NCBI GenBank assembly: GCA_045597845.1
Contig: JAZLKZ010000063.1
Span: 12,409 to 76,408 of the forward strand
DNA: 64,000 bases
DNA from: Colimorpha sp045597845
Lineage (GTDB): Bacteria > Bacteroidota > Bacteroidia > Bacteroidales > P3
Reading direction: 5' to 3'
Position numbers and translations under genes: made by a program. Positions 25,423 to 34,873 of this stretch are shown here, in pieces. The number at the start of each line of letters is the position of its first letter. Position 1 is the first letter of the stretch. The notes under the pieces are model-generated. The model was not told where the DNA came from. It saw nothing but the letters and a program-made list of their open reading frames with translations, and did not search any database.

Positions 25423-25998
25423 ATGAAAAAAATCATACTCTTGGTCATCGCACTTATCACTTTTTCTGCGGTGTCGGCCCAAGACCATATTGAATACAAG
25501 TGGCATGGAATCTATGGTACCTTAGACTATTCCTATATGATGGAAGTCAGCAATATCAACCCTACATTCCATGGTTTTACCGGCGTTTTCGGTTTCCAGT
25601 TCAGGAAGGAGTCGGGCGTTGGTCTCGGTGTCAGCTATATGGCCGATCCTACGGGCGCATATTCCCATCTGCCTGTTTTCGTTGAATTGCGTAGCCATTA
25701 TCTTCGCAGCCGTCTCACTCCTTTCACATCTGTGATGGTGGGATATGCCATTCCGTTGGGAACCACGGGCGAAGGCTACTACGATGGAGAGACGCTGAAG
25801 ATTACCGAAGGCGGCGTTCATTTTGGCGCTCGTGCAGGCGCTCGTTTTGCCATTAACCGTACATTCGGCTTCAACTTCTTTGTGGGCTACCGAATGTCGT
25901 TCATGAATGAAATTGAGCATTCTTTTTTAGGCTTGCGTGCCGAACTGCGTCCTGCCCAGCTCCACATCGTTGAATTTGGTGCGGGCTTGAATTTCTAA
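25423..25998 (+). CDS. Secreted beta-barrel-like protein of unknown function
   Basis: 191 residues with a clear signal peptide (MKKIILLVIALITFSAVSAQD). The mature part has alternating hydrophobic and polar strands rich in Gly and aromatics (GVGLGVSYMAD, SVMVGYAIPLG, VHFGARAGARFAIN, FNFFVGYRMSF) and ends with LHIVEFGAGLNF, a C-terminal Phe typical of outer-membrane beta-barrels. A small porin-like protein is likely. It lies between the lysine operon and the GH2 gene; the GH2 start is 29 bases downstream, so they may be co-transcribed. Confidence 0.7.
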   Translation: MKKIILLVIALITFSAVSAQDHIEYKWHGIYGTLDYSYMMEVSNINPTFHGFTGVFGFQFRKESGVGLGVSYMADPTGAYSHLPVFVELRSHYLRSRLTPFTSVMVGYAIPLGTTGEGYYDGETLKITEGGVHFGARAGARFAINRTFGFNFFVGYRMSFMNEIEHSFLGLRAELRPAQLHIVEFGAGLNF

Positions 25999-26027
25999 TT
26001 CATTATTGTATATTAAAACCCATTAAT

Positions 26028-29000
26028 ATGGTGCGGAGAGTTGCTATTTCGCTGTTGTCGCTTGTTTTTTCCACAGCGGTTTTTGCGCAGGACAACAAAC
26101 TTGGCGAATATCAGAAATTTAATGCCACAGAGTGGAGCGACAGAGATGTCGTGGAGCAGAATATGATGGCTCCCCATGTCAATGTAATCCCTTATTCCAA
26201 GGAAAACGACATTGAGAAGCTGAAGTACGCCGAATCTCCTTACTATATCTCGTTGAATGGTCAGTGGAGCGTAGATATGAGCAATAGCTATGCCGATCCC
26301 ACTGGAGAATTTATGTCCAAGAATTTCTCGGCACGTTCTTGGAACCAATACAATGTGCCGGATTTCCATTGGCGCAAAGGTGGCAAGTTGGTCAAGAGTG
26401 CGCCATTGAAGAAGGTGTCGGATGTTTCCGCGTCGGGCAATGCCACCACAATCTATTTCAGGGAGTTTGAAGCCCCCAAGGTATGGGGAGAATACGATGC
26501 CTACCTTTGTGTGCAGGCTAAATCGGCATGCTACGTTTGGATTAATAGGGAATATGTGGGTTATTGCGAGGATTCGCGTCATCTCGCCGAATTTTCCATT
26601 TCCAAGTATCTCCGTTGCGGCAAGGTCAACGACATCATCCTTCAGGTGGTGGGTTCCTCTACGGGCAGCTTGATGGAGATGAACGCCTGTCCTACCACCA
26701 ACGGCGTCACCGATGATGTGTTCATCTATCTGAAGTCGCCTGTCGGCGTGCGCGATTTTGCCATTGAGTCGGACTATGACGCCCGCAGCGGACTGGGCAG
26801 CTTTGCCGTAAATTATGACCTTTATAATGTGGATCGTAAAGGCAAATTCTATGTGGAGACCGAACTGTGGGATCCGCAAGGCAAGCAAGTGGAGAAAATG
26901 GGGAAGTGGGTTGTGTTCAACAAGCGTTCCGAAGTATCTACGGGCGTTGATTGCGCCATTCCTCAGGCGAAGGCGTGGACTGCCGAGAATCCCAACCGTT
27001 ACACCATTGTGGTGCGTGTTCTCGACGAAGAGATGAATGTTGTGGAAACTGTCGGCACACGATTCGGTTTCCGTAATGTCGTCATCGCCGACGGCAAACT
27101 CTATGTGAACAACCATCCCGTTACGTTGCGAGGTGTGATTTATAACAACTATGCAACCGATGGACATCTCTCACATGAGCGCATGGTCTCGGATTTGAAG
27201 ATGATGAAGAAAAACAACGTCAATGCTATCCGAACCGCTTACGGCTCGCCCATCGATCCATATTTCTACGAATTGTGCGATGAGTACGGCTTCTACGTTG
27301 TTTGCGACGCTAACATCAACCCATTTTCGTCGCAGAAAAAGGTCATCACCACCGACGAGGAGTTTTCAACAATGTTCTCGGCGCGCATACGCAATATGTA
27401 CGAACGCTACAAGAACCATCCATCCATCATAGCGTGGTCGTTGGGCGACGGTCGCGACAATGGCATTTGTATTGTGAACGCCTATAAGGAGTTGAAGGCA
27501 ATGGACAAGAGCCGTCCGGTGTTCTATGCCGGCGCGGGCTATGCCGAGAACACAGACGTGATAGCCATCCAGAACGCAGGCATGGATCAGGTGCGCCAAT
27601 ATCTGTCAAAGCCCCAAAAACGACCGTTGGTCATGCTTTCCTATGGCTCGTCGCAAGGCAATGACTTTGGCGGTATGGAACAGCTGTGGCGCCAGGTGCG
27701 TGAAAATGGGATGGTGCAGGGCGGTTTCGTGAATTGCTGGAATCCTGTTAATTTCTACGACCAGACGCGCGAGGCGATGTGCACGCATGAGGGTTTTGTA
27801 ACCGACAATGGAAACAAACCTTATCTTTCGGAATTGAAAGGTCTGTACCGTCCCTTTAATGTGGAGTTTGTGAAGCAGAGTCCGGATGACGTTGAGTTCA
27901 TCATTACCAATCTCTTGGATTTCTCAAACCTTGACGACTACCGTGTTGAGTATGCCATTTATTCCAACCTCAAGCCGCGCATTATCGAGGGCGATGTTAC
28001 CATGGCGTTGAACCCCGGCGAGGCGAAGAATTTCAAACTTAAGGTTCCGGCTTTGACGCTGTATGCCGGCGAGGAACTATTTATTCGTTTCACCATGCGT
28101 CCGCGCAAAAGCACCAATGTGCTCTCCAAATTTGACGAATTGGGCGTGGTGGAATTTCAGCTGCCAACCAAATCGGTCTTAAAGACCAACTACAATATTT
28201 TTGACAAGACCCCGATGTCAATTACGGCCGATACGTTGGTGGATGAGTCGGGCTCAAGAATTTCTAAAATACATGTCGGAAATGATGTCGTAAAGGTGGA
28301 TTTCGACTTGCAGCAAGGCGGAATTACTTCCTACACCTACCGTGGCGAGCAGATGATATCTTCTTTGGTGGATCTCAGTTTCTGGCGTCAGCCATCCGCC
28401 AATGACAGTGTTGACAAAAACGCTTTCCGTATGTGGAAGAGCGCCTCGTTGGACAATCTTCATCGCGAGGTGCTGGATGTGAGCTATTACAACAAGAAAG
28501 ACAAATCCGCCGTTCAGGTGGATGTTATGTTGCGTTATTCCGACATGTCGGGAGCACCCATCTTTGATGTCAAGCAGACCTATGCCATTCTCCATTCAGG
28601 TGATGTGATTTTCGACAATGAAGTCATGACTTCGGAACGGGTTACCACGTTGCCTCGCATTGGATTGACGCTACCCATCACCTCGGTGTTTGACTCGGTT
28701 GATTGGTTCGGCTCACGCGAAGAATGCTACAGCGACCGCTATCAGGATGCCCATGTGGGAAACAACCGCAAGGCTTTGTCAAAAATGGCACCATCTTATG
28801 GCGCAAACCGTGAGGGAGGAAACCGTTCTGAGGTGCGTTACATGGCGTTGGAAAACGCTCATAATGGTCTTTACATCGACATGCTGGATACATTGTTTAA
28901 TTTCAGCCTTGCCAACGACCAAAAGCATTTGCATGTCGATTACAAAATGTCTGGCGTTGGCGCCGCCGCTTCGGGCAATCCTTTGCAACCCGAAAATCTG

Positions 29001-29840
29001 GTCAAGCAGAAGACCTATAAGTTCCAGATGCATTTCTGTGGCTACGACCCAGCAGAAACCGCTCCTCGCGATTTCCGTCAGATTGCCTATCCGCTTGTTG
29101 AGTCCGGCCTGCTGGATATGCCCGTGCTTACTACCGACCGCGACCGCTTTGACGCTCCGATGCATGTAAGCATGACTTCCAACAATCCCAAGAGCATCAT
29201 TCGTTACACCCTTGATGGCTCTATTCCTAATGAGAATTCCCATCGTTATACGGCTCCAATCCTTATCGACAAGTCCACAATTGTCAAGGCAAGGGCGTTC
29301 TTGGCTGGCGCAAGCACATCGTTCACGGCGGTTAAGCGCTGTGTTTTTGACTATGTTTCCGCAGCAACCTTCCAGAACAAACCCAATACGCCCTATAACC
29401 TGAACTACCTCTATGCCTTGTTTGATGGAGAAACAGGAGATGTGGGCGATTTGTCGCGCAGCTGGATCGGTTTTTCAGGAAACGATTGTGTGGTGACCCT
29501 CAAATTGAGCAAAACCATTGACATTGACGATGTCTGCATTCGTTTTGCCCATGTGCCGGATGCATGGACGTTTGCTCCCCAAGAGGTGAAAGTGATGGTT
29601 TCGGAAGATGGAGAGAATTTTTCCGCTCCCAAGGAGGGCATTCTTGAAATCGATCCTACATCCGAGGATATGAACGCACCTCAGCTTATTTCTGTTACTG
29701 TTCCAGTAGAAAAGGATAATGTGCGCTATGTACGCATTGTCGCTAAGAATATTGGACGCGTTCCGGCATGGCATCGTGCCAAGGGTTTGCGTGCCTGGAT
29801 TATGACCGATGAAATCTTTGTGAACGAGAAGGTTCAGTAG
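26028..29840 (+). CDS. Glycoside hydrolase family 2 (LacZ-like) protein lacking both catalytic Glu
   Basis: 1270 residues with a signal peptide (MVRRVAISLLSLVFSTAVFA). Domain order follows LacZ: sugar-binding jelly roll (about 65-235), Ig-like domain (240-350), TIM barrel (about 353-640), then a further beta domain and a Bgal_small_N-like region (DVVKVDFDLQQGGI). It ends with a chitobiase-type domain (IIRYTLDGSIPNENSHRYTA) and a discoidin-like F5/F8C domain. The barrel aligns well (HPSIIAWSLG, GGFVNCWNPV), but the acid/base Glu of WSLGNE is Gly475 (WSLGDG) and the nucleophile Glu of LCEYAHAMGNS is Ser538 (LSYGSSQGND). The RGVNRHEHHP metal site is RGVIYNNYA. It is probably a non-catalytic binding protein. 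Confidence 0.9.
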   Translation: MVRRVAISLLSLVFSTAVFAQDNKLGEYQKFNATEWSDRDVVEQNMMAPHVNVIPYSKENDIEKLKYAESPYYISLNGQWSVDMSNSYADPTGEFMSKNFSARSWNQYNVPDFHWRKGGKLVKSAPLKKVSDVSASGNATTIYFREFEAPKVWGEYDAYLCVQAKSACYVWINREYVGYCEDSRHLAEFSISKYLRCGKVNDIILQVVGSSTGSLMEMNACPTTNGVTDDVFIYLKSPVGVRDFAIESDYDARSGLGSFAVNYDLYNVDRKGKFYVETELWDPQGKQVEKMGKWVVFNKRSEVSTGVDCAIPQAKAWTAENPNRYTIVVRVLDEEMNVVETVGTRFGFRNVVIADGKLYVNNHPVTLRGVIYNNYATDGHLSHERMVSDLKMMKKNNVNAIRTAYGSPIDPYFYELCDEYGFYVVCDANINPFSSQKKVITTDEEFSTMFSARIRNMYERYKNHPSIIAWSLGDGRDNGICIVNAYKELKAMDKSRPVFYAGAGYAENTDVIAIQNAGMDQVRQYLSKPQKRPLVMLSYGSSQGNDFGGMEQLWRQVRENGMVQGGFVNCWNPVNFYDQTREAMCTHEGFVTDNGNKPYLSELKGLYRPFNVEFVKQSPDDVEFIITNLLDFSNLDDYRVEYAIYSNLKPRIIEGDVTMALNPGEAKNFKLKVPALTLYAGEELFIRFTMRPRKSTNVLSKFDELGVVEFQLPTKSVLKTNYNIFDKTPMSITADTLVDESGSRISKIHVGNDVVKVDFDLQQGGITSYTYRGEQMISSLVDLSFWRQPSANDSVDKNAFRMWKSASLDNLHREVLDVSYYNKKDKSAVQVDVMLRYSDMSGAPIFDVKQTYAILHSGDVIFDNEVMTSERVTTLPRIGLTLPITSVFDSVDWFGSREECYSDRYQDAHVGNNRKALSKMAPSYGANREGGNRSEVRYMALENAHNGLYIDMLDTLFNFSLANDQKHLHVDYKMSGVGAAASGNPLQPENLVKQKTYKFQMHFCGYDPAETAPRDFRQIAYPLVESGLLDMPVLTTDRDRFDAPMHVSMTSNNPKSIIRYTLDGSIPNENSHRYTAPILIDKSTIVKARAFLAGASTSFTAVKRCVFDYVSAATFQNKPNTPYNLNYLYALFDGETGDVGDLSRSWIGFSGNDCVVTLKLSKTIDIDDVCIRFAHVPDAWTFAPQEVKVMVSEDGENFSAPKEGILEIDPTSEDMNAPQLISVTVPVEKDNVRYVRIVAKNIGRVPAWHRAKGLRAWIMTDEIFVNEKVQ

Positions 29841-29845
29841 CACGG

Positions 29846-30565
29846 ATGACCGACGATTTCTATTCTCGAACAGCGTTGTTGCTGCGACCCGAAGGGGTGC
29901 AGCGGTTGCGAGACGCCCATGTGCTTGTTGTTGGCTTGGGCGGCGTCGGCGGCTACGCCGCCGAGCAACTTTGTCGCGCAGGCGTGGGACGGTTGACTTT
30001 GGTGGATGCCGACAAGGTTTCGGAAAGCAACATCAACCGACAGATTATCGCCCTCCGTTCCACGGTTGGCAAGTCCAAGGTGGCTCTTTTCAAACAACGT
30101 ATGGCGGATATTAATCCCGACTGCATTGTTGATGCGAGAGAGACGTTTCTGCGGGATGAGGAGATGATTTCTTTGCTGCAGGAACAACATTACGACTACG
30201 TTGTGGATGCCATCGATACGCTTTCTCCCAAGGTATTTCTCCTTTATCATTGTGTCTTGATGGGCTTGCCCGTAGTCAGTTCTATGGGAAGTGCGGGTAA
30301 GGTGGACGCTACGGCTTTGCATGTAACCGACATCTCTAAGAGCCATACTTGTCCGTTGGCTGCCATGGTGCGCAAACGTCTCCATCGTATGGGCGTCACC
30401 GAAGGCATCGATGTCGTCTTTTCTACAGAAAAAGTGGCGGAGCATGCCATGGTAGAGGAAATCTCCGAAAACAAACGTACTACAATAGGTACAATATCAT
30501 ATATGCCTCCGATGTTCGGCTGTTGCTGCGCCTCGGTGGTTGTCAGAAAATTATCGGGAAATTGA
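29846..30565 (+). CDS. tcdA: tRNA threonylcarbamoyladenosine dehydratase
   Basis: 239 residues of the E1/ThiF-like fold. It has the nucleotide-binding VLVVGLGGVGGYAAEQLCRAGVG, the family segment LVDADKVSESNINRQI with Asp-Arg ATP-binding residues, and VVDAIDTLSPK with a following membrane-associated helix. These match TcdA (CsdL), which cyclises t6A37 in tRNAs to ct6A. It starts 6 bases after the GH2 gene stop, which may only reflect tight packing. Confidence 0.9.
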   Translation: MTDDFYSRTALLLRPEGVQRLRDAHVLVVGLGGVGGYAAEQLCRAGVGRLTLVDADKVSESNINRQIIALRSTVGKSKVALFKQRMADINPDCIVDARETFLRDEEMISLLQEQHYDYVVDAIDTLSPKVFLLYHCVLMGLPVVSSMGSAGKVDATALHVTDISKSHTCPLAAMVRKRLHRMGVTEGIDVVFSTEKVAEHAMVEEISENKRTTIGTISYMPPMFGCCCASVVVRKLSGN

Positions 30566-30582
30566 AAAATGATTGATTAAAA

Positions 30583-31605
30583 ATGAAAAGTAGCAATCGC
30601 CCATTCTCCATTCGTTATTTACTATTCGCCTTTCTCCTCCTTCCGTTGTTGACTTCTTGCGAAGTTGAATTTTCGCCCAACGCAGAGTGGAAGGATGTTC
30701 CTGCCGTATATTGTGTGTTGGATCAGGATTCTTCAATTACATACGTCAGGGTGCAGAAATGTTTTCTGAGTGAGGACGATTTCCGCCAATATACTACGGT
30801 GATGGATTCCATCAACTATCCGCTTGGATCGGTCGAGGTTCATATAAATGTATGGCAAGACAAAAAAAGCATGGAGCAAAGTGGCACGCCGATTCGGGTT
30901 ATGGATTTTGAAGATACCTTGTTGGTAAAGGATACGGGTGAGTTCGCCAGCGCGAAAGGGCAGCATGTGTTCAAACACAACACGCAAAATGGCGACTTTA
31001 ATACCGACTACTATTATGAGTTGATTGTGACCAATGTGGCTACGGGTGAACGTATGGCGCGGGCTGTTACGCAGTTGGTGGGCAATTCGGTAGCCAACTG
31101 GTTGGAAAATCCCAGCCCCAATTCCCTTGGAAAGAGTTTCTCCTTTTCCCACAACCGCAAATGCACGTTTACATGGAAAGCCTTTGATCGAGGACGCCTT
31201 TATCAACCTATCGTGACATTTTTCTATCGTCACCGCTTTGAGGACCAGACGGTTCTCTATCCAGTAGATATCCGATGCCAGCAAACGCGAAACTTGACGG
31301 TGGATTTGCAGCAAGGCACATTCCTCAACGCCGTGAAAGATGCGTTGGAGGGCGACACCTGCAAAAAGAATTTCTACGACACAGTGCGAGTGTCGATGAA
31401 TATCTGCAATGAAGAACTGTATGCCTATATGGCTTCGACCAGCAGTATCTCGCAGACACAGCAGCTCTATTCCAACATCGAAGGCGGAGTGGGCGTTTTT
31501 GGTGCCCGTCGTACACGCGTATGTGTATGGGTTCCAGCCGACAAGTCGGATGTGGGGCCATCTGGATTGCATTTCATCCTCAGGGAACTCAACGTGGGAT
31601 TCTAG
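30583..31605 (+). CDS. Lipoprotein, DUF4249-like
   Basis: 340 residues. A basic N terminus and hydrophobic segment end in a lipobox (LLPLLTSC, Cys near residue 26), so the protein is lipidated and likely sent to the outer membrane. The mature part (VPAVYCVLDQDSSITYVRVQ, several beta-strand-like stretches, a late FILREL) resembles Bacteroidota DUF4249 surface lipoproteins in layout, but I cannot confirm the family by eye. No partner SusC-like receptor is next to it. It follows tcdA by 17 bases. Confidence 0.6.
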   Translation: MKSSNRPFSIRYLLFAFLLLPLLTSCEVEFSPNAEWKDVPAVYCVLDQDSSITYVRVQKCFLSEDDFRQYTTVMDSINYPLGSVEVHINVWQDKKSMEQSGTPIRVMDFEDTLLVKDTGEFASAKGQHVFKHNTQNGDFNTDYYYELIVTNVATGERMARAVTQLVGNSVANWLENPSPNSLGKSFSFSHNRKCTFTWKAFDRGRLYQPIVTFFYRHRFEDQTVLYPVDIRCQQTRNLTVDLQQGTFLNAVKDALEGDTCKKNFYDTVRVSMNICNEELYAYMASTSSISQTQQLYSNIEGGVGVFGARRTRVCVWVPADKSDVGPSGLHFILRELNVGF

Positions 31606-31769
31606 AAACCATTCAAGTCGGTTGGCATTGTTTCAGGTGTGGCATTTAAACGCAGAGTGGGTTTGTTGTTAGGCCGGTTTTAGGATCACGGTTGGCCATT
31701 TGCAGTCAGCAATTATCATTTTTCTGTCGTACATTTGCTATTTACTAGTTAATATTCACTAAATTTTCG

Positions 31770-31777
31770 TATCTTTG
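31770..31777 (+). promoter_or_regulatory. -7 promoter box of the trigger factor gene
   Basis: TATCTTTG, 52 bases before ATG 31830. Confidence 0.55.
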
Positions 31778-31829
31778 CAAATTCTATTTTAAATAATATT
31801 TATAACAATCAATAAATTAAGCATTAGAA

Positions 31830-33185
31830 ATGAATGTAACAAGAGAAAGTTTGAGCGATTTGGACCTCCGTATCAAGGTGGAAGTGTCTGAAAACGACTA
31901 TGCAGAGAAGGTTGCCAAACAACTGAAGAACTATCGCCAGAAGGTTGCAGTGCCCGGTTTCCGTAAGGGTATGGCTCCCATGGGTCTTATTCAGCGCATG
32001 TACAAGCCTTCCGTAGTGGCCGACGAAGTGCAGAACGTTTTGGGCGAAGCCCTTTACAAATATATCGACGACGAGAAACTCGAAATCATCGGAAGCCCCC
32101 TTTCCAACGAAGAAATGACAGGCACTCCCGATTTTGAGAAAGGCACCGATTTTACATTCTATTTCGACGCAGCGCTTGCTCCCAAGGTGGATATCGATTG
32201 GAGCAAAGTTGACGCAAAACTTGCGCAAATTAAGATCTCCGCCAAGGATGTTGACAAACAGATTGACAGCATGACCAAGCGCTTTGGCAAGTTCGAGACC
32301 CCCGAAACCATCGGCGAAAACGACTTCGTTTATGGCAAGGTCGTCGAGCTCGACAAGAACGGTGCAGCCAAAGAGGGCGGTGTTAGCACTTTCACCTCTT
32401 TCGAACTCCCTACCATCAAGGACGAGGAAATCCGTGCCCAGTTCATCGGCAAGAAGGCTGAGGAAAAGGTCGTCATCAACGCCGGCAAGGCTTTCACCGC
32501 CGCCGACATCGAGAAGAATTTCCACCTCGACGCAGCAGCCGCCAAGAAATTCAAATCCGATATTGAAGTCTCCATCAGTGGTTGCTCCCGCATCACTCCT
32601 CATGAGATGAACGAGGAATTCTTCGAGCAGGTTTATCCTGGCGAAGGCATTAAGGACGCTGACAAATTCCGCAAGGCTGTCCAGAAGGGCATCGAGAAGG
32701 CCAACGCGGAGCAGTGTGAAATCCTCTATGTAAACCAGGTTCGCAAGGCATTGTTGGACAACTTCTCCGCTCAGATGCCCGAGGCTTTCCTCAAACGTTG
32801 GATTGCTTCCCGCGGCGACAAGGACGTTACTCCCGAATCTGTTGAAAACGAATGGGCAGACAAATATGTTCCTTCCTTGAAGTGGGAGCTTATCGACGGC
32901 GCTCTCAACAAGTTGAGCCCCATCGAACCTACCAACAACGAGGTTGTTGACTATATCAAGGACATTCTTAAGAAGAACGATCAGCCCGTTGAAGGCGAGA
33001 CCGACAAAGAGAAAGATGACCGTATCGAGAAGGCTGCCCGCACCATCGCTGCCGACCGCCAGAACGTACAGCAGATCATCGACAAACTCTATGTTGAGAA
33101 GACCGCCAAGTTGTTCAAAGAACAGCTCAAACCCGAAGTCGAGAAGATTTCCGTGAAGGAGTTCGAAGAACGCTGCAAGGCTTAA
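31830..33185 (+). CDS. tig: Trigger factor
   Basis: 451 residues. The N-terminal ribosome-binding domain has the signature VPGFRKGMAPMGLIQRMY (residues ~40-57; usual form GFRKGKVP). A middle domain (~150-240) is in the FKBP position but is hard to recognise as an active PPIase (GENDFVYGKVVEL). The rest is a long Lys/Glu-rich helical chaperone domain. It binds nascent chains at the exit tunnel. The codon use is strongly biased, as expected for an abundant protein, and produces a long antisense open frame that is not a gene. A terminator follows. Confidence 0.9.
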   Translation: MNVTRESLSDLDLRIKVEVSENDYAEKVAKQLKNYRQKVAVPGFRKGMAPMGLIQRMYKPSVVADEVQNVLGEALYKYIDDEKLEIIGSPLSNEEMTGTPDFEKGTDFTFYFDAALAPKVDIDWSKVDAKLAQIKISAKDVDKQIDSMTKRFGKFETPETIGENDFVYGKVVELDKNGAAKEGGVSTFTSFELPTIKDEEIRAQFIGKKAEEKVVINAGKAFTAADIEKNFHLDAAAAKKFKSDIEVSISGCSRITPHEMNEEFFEQVYPGEGIKDADKFRKAVQKGIEKANAEQCEILYVNQVRKALLDNFSAQMPEAFLKRWIASRGDKDVTPESVENEWADKYVPSLKWELIDGALNKLSPIEPTNNEVVDYIKDILKKNDQPVEGETDKEKDDRIEKAARTIAADRQNVQQIIDKLYVEKTAKLFKEQLKPEVEKISVKEFEERCKA

Positions 33186-33209
33186 TTTCAATTTATTAAT
33201 ACATATTTG

Positions 33210-33238
33210 CGAGGGTGCCATTTCTGATGACACCCTCG
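33210..33238 (+). terminator. Intrinsic terminator after tig
   Basis: CGAGGGTG (33210-33217) pairs perfectly with CACCCTCG (33231-33238), with an inner CAT/ATG, then a T-rich stretch. Confidence 0.85.
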
Positions 33239-33261
33239 TTTGTTAGCCACTTTAATTTCCC

Positions 33262-33804
33262 ATGCTATCATTTGAAGAAAAGATAAAACAATCACTTTAC
33301 CAATTATTGCTGCAACGTGGCGAAGTGGACGAACGACTTCCCGAGGCTGTTGATATCGAACAACTCTGGCCTAAGTTGGGCGAGGCTTATATCCCCGACG
33401 GCATTCGTGAATTCGAGCGGTATCCTACAGTCAGTTTAGGTTGGATGATGTATGTGGGAATGGCTGTCGCTGCCTTCTGGGACGAGGATTGGGTGTTCTA
33501 TGGTCAGTTTGACAACCTCTATTGTTTTATGCGCGACAAAGGTGGCTACGACTTGATGGATGAATTTATCCGAGGTTCGGTGCTGAAATTGAAACAACCC
33601 GAATATGACGCTACTGAATCTTTGGTCCAGGATTGTGCTGAATTGGTACACAACCTATTGAGACATGAGGGATTTGAACCAGGAACAGAGGCCGCTTTTC
33701 GTGGTTATGTTGCCTGTTTGCATCAGTTGTATCTGATGGGAGCTGCTGTCCAACTGCGTCGTATGGGTTATCACATGTGCAAAATGCAGTCTTGTTTGAA
33801 TTAA
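33262..33804 (+). CDS. Conserved hypothetical soluble protein
   Basis: 180 residues, no signal peptide. It is rich in aromatic residues (WMMYVGMAVAAFWDEDWVFY, then GQFDNLYCFMRDKGGYDLMD) with a C-terminal Cys-containing tail (MCKMQSCLN). I do not recognise a characterised domain. The frame has normal codon use, begins 24 bases after the tig terminator and shows a plausible ATG start. It is likely transcribed on its own or by read-through from tig. Confidence 0.6.
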   Translation: MLSFEEKIKQSLYQLLLQRGEVDERLPEAVDIEQLWPKLGEAYIPDGIREFERYPTVSLGWMMYVGMAVAAFWDEDWVFYGQFDNLYCFMRDKGGYDLMDEFIRGSVLKLKQPEYDATESLVQDCAELVHNLLRHEGFEPGTEAAFRGYVACLHQLYLMGAAVQLRRMGYHMCKMQSCLN

Positions 33805-33896
33805 TGAATCAAGAATCTGGGACATGTGAATTATATTTGTCCGTGTGAAATATATGATTTTTATGTGATTTTGCGCTGAATTTCTAAAGGCAACCT

Positions 33897-33923
33897 CAAA
33901 AATTGGTTTTCGAACAATTTTTG
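33897..33923. terminator. Perfect hairpin in the 33805-34070 gap
   Basis: CAAAAATTG (33897-33905) pairs perfectly with CAATTTTTG (33915-33923), loop of nine bases. It lies between convergent genes and may act as a weak bidirectional terminator. I see nothing else in this 266-base gap. Confidence 0.5.
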
Positions 33924-34070
33924 ATTATGGGCAAGTAGATTCCAACTTTGAATGAGGGCGCAATGCTGTGGGTATTGTAACCGAGTGAAAGATACCGTAT
34001 AGAATCGAAAAGCGTGAAAAAGTAATTATCGGTCATCATCCATTTTTTACGTCGCATTTTTAGCGGTTAC

Positions 34071-34415
34071 CTAAAGTGCAACCCTATCTTTCTTGGGAAG
34101 TTTCTTGTTGGTCTCTTGGTAGGCGTGCTGGATAAGCTCTTGAATGAGGTTGTTGTTGGTGACTTGGTCCAGGTGTATCTGGTTCCAGTATTTCTTGTTC
34201 CAATGGTGCGCAGGCTCGATGCCGCTGTGGTTCTCCCGTAGATCCAGAGCCTTCTCCTCATCGCATTTCAGCACCACCAGCTGCGGCTTGTCTAAGATGA
34301 TGGCGGCGAAGATTTTTCCTTTCAGTCGGAACACCAGCACCGTCTCGTCGAAGGGCATGTCCTCTGTGGCGAACGGCAGACCGAGGCAATACGCGCGAAA
34401 ATCTTCGATATTCAT
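34071..34415 (-). CDS. MmcQ/YjbR family DNA-binding-type protein
   Basis: 114 residues, the normal length. The N-terminal IEDFRAYCLGLPFATEDMPF, the strand VFRLKGKIFAAIIL and the later GIEPAHHWNKKYWNQIHL are the YjbR (CyaY-like fold) signature. Members bind DNA in some structural studies; their role is unclear. It is on the minus strand after the DUF1232 gene with a 29-base gap. Confidence 0.88.
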   Translation of the reverse strand: MNIEDFRAYCLGLPFATEDMPFDETVLVFRLKGKIFAAIILDKPQLVVLKCDEEKALDLRENHSGIEPAHHWNKKYWNQIHLDQVTNNNLIQELIQHAYQETNKKLPKKDRVAL

Positions 34416-34444
34416 GGTTCGATAGGGTTGATAAAATCAAAGGT

Positions 34445-34873
34445 TCAACATTCTGGGGCTTCGTTGCCGAACCAGCTGTTGAGTGTGGCATCCACCTTGG
34501 CGTTGATTTCGGGTGTGATTTTGTCCGACACCTTCTTATAGACCACTGCGGCTGCCGATAGGTCGTCGAGGAGACCTAAGAAACGGAACACCGAGCGAGG
34601 AATCAAGTCGGCGGGGCTGATGATATAGACCAGACATGCGAGGATGAGCGCCTTGTCGGTAGTGCTGGTGTTCTTGTCAACCAGCACGTAATAGAGTTGC
34701 AGCAAAGGCTTGGTGGCGAAGCGGCCACCTTTGACGGAGAATTTCTTGATCCATTCCCAAGCCTTGTCGGAATACTGCTTCCAATCGGCATCGCGCAGTT
34801 TGACAACCAATTTCCCAATGGGTTTTCCCGTCAGCGTATAGACGAGGAGCAAGATGCAAAGTGTGATGATCAT
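34445..34873 (-). CDS. YkvA family membrane protein (DUF1232)
   Basis: 142 residues. An N-terminal hydrophobic helix (MIITLCILLLVYTLTG) precedes an amphipathic part and the DUF1232 core KALILACLVYIISPADLIP, followed by GLLDDLSAAAVVYKKV. The SPADLIP and DDL motifs are diagnostic. Function is unknown. It is co-directional with the YjbR gene. Confidence 0.85.
   Translation of the reverse strand: MIITLCILLLVYTLTGKPIGKLVVKLRDADWKQYSDKAWEWIKKFSVKGGRFATKPLLQLYYVLVDKNTSTTDKALILACLVYIISPADLIPRSVFRFLGLLDDLSAAAVVYKKVSDKITPEINAKVDATLNSWFGNEAPEC

Noticed and set aside
26028..29840. Loss of GH2 catalytic residues explained as sequencing error
   Set aside because: The changes are several separate substitutions in an otherwise intact 1270-codon frame, and the metal-site motif is lost as well.
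31824..33233. 469-codon minus-strand open frame opposite tig
   Set aside because: Same effect of codon bias; the trigger factor frame has clear motifs, the antisense frame has none.
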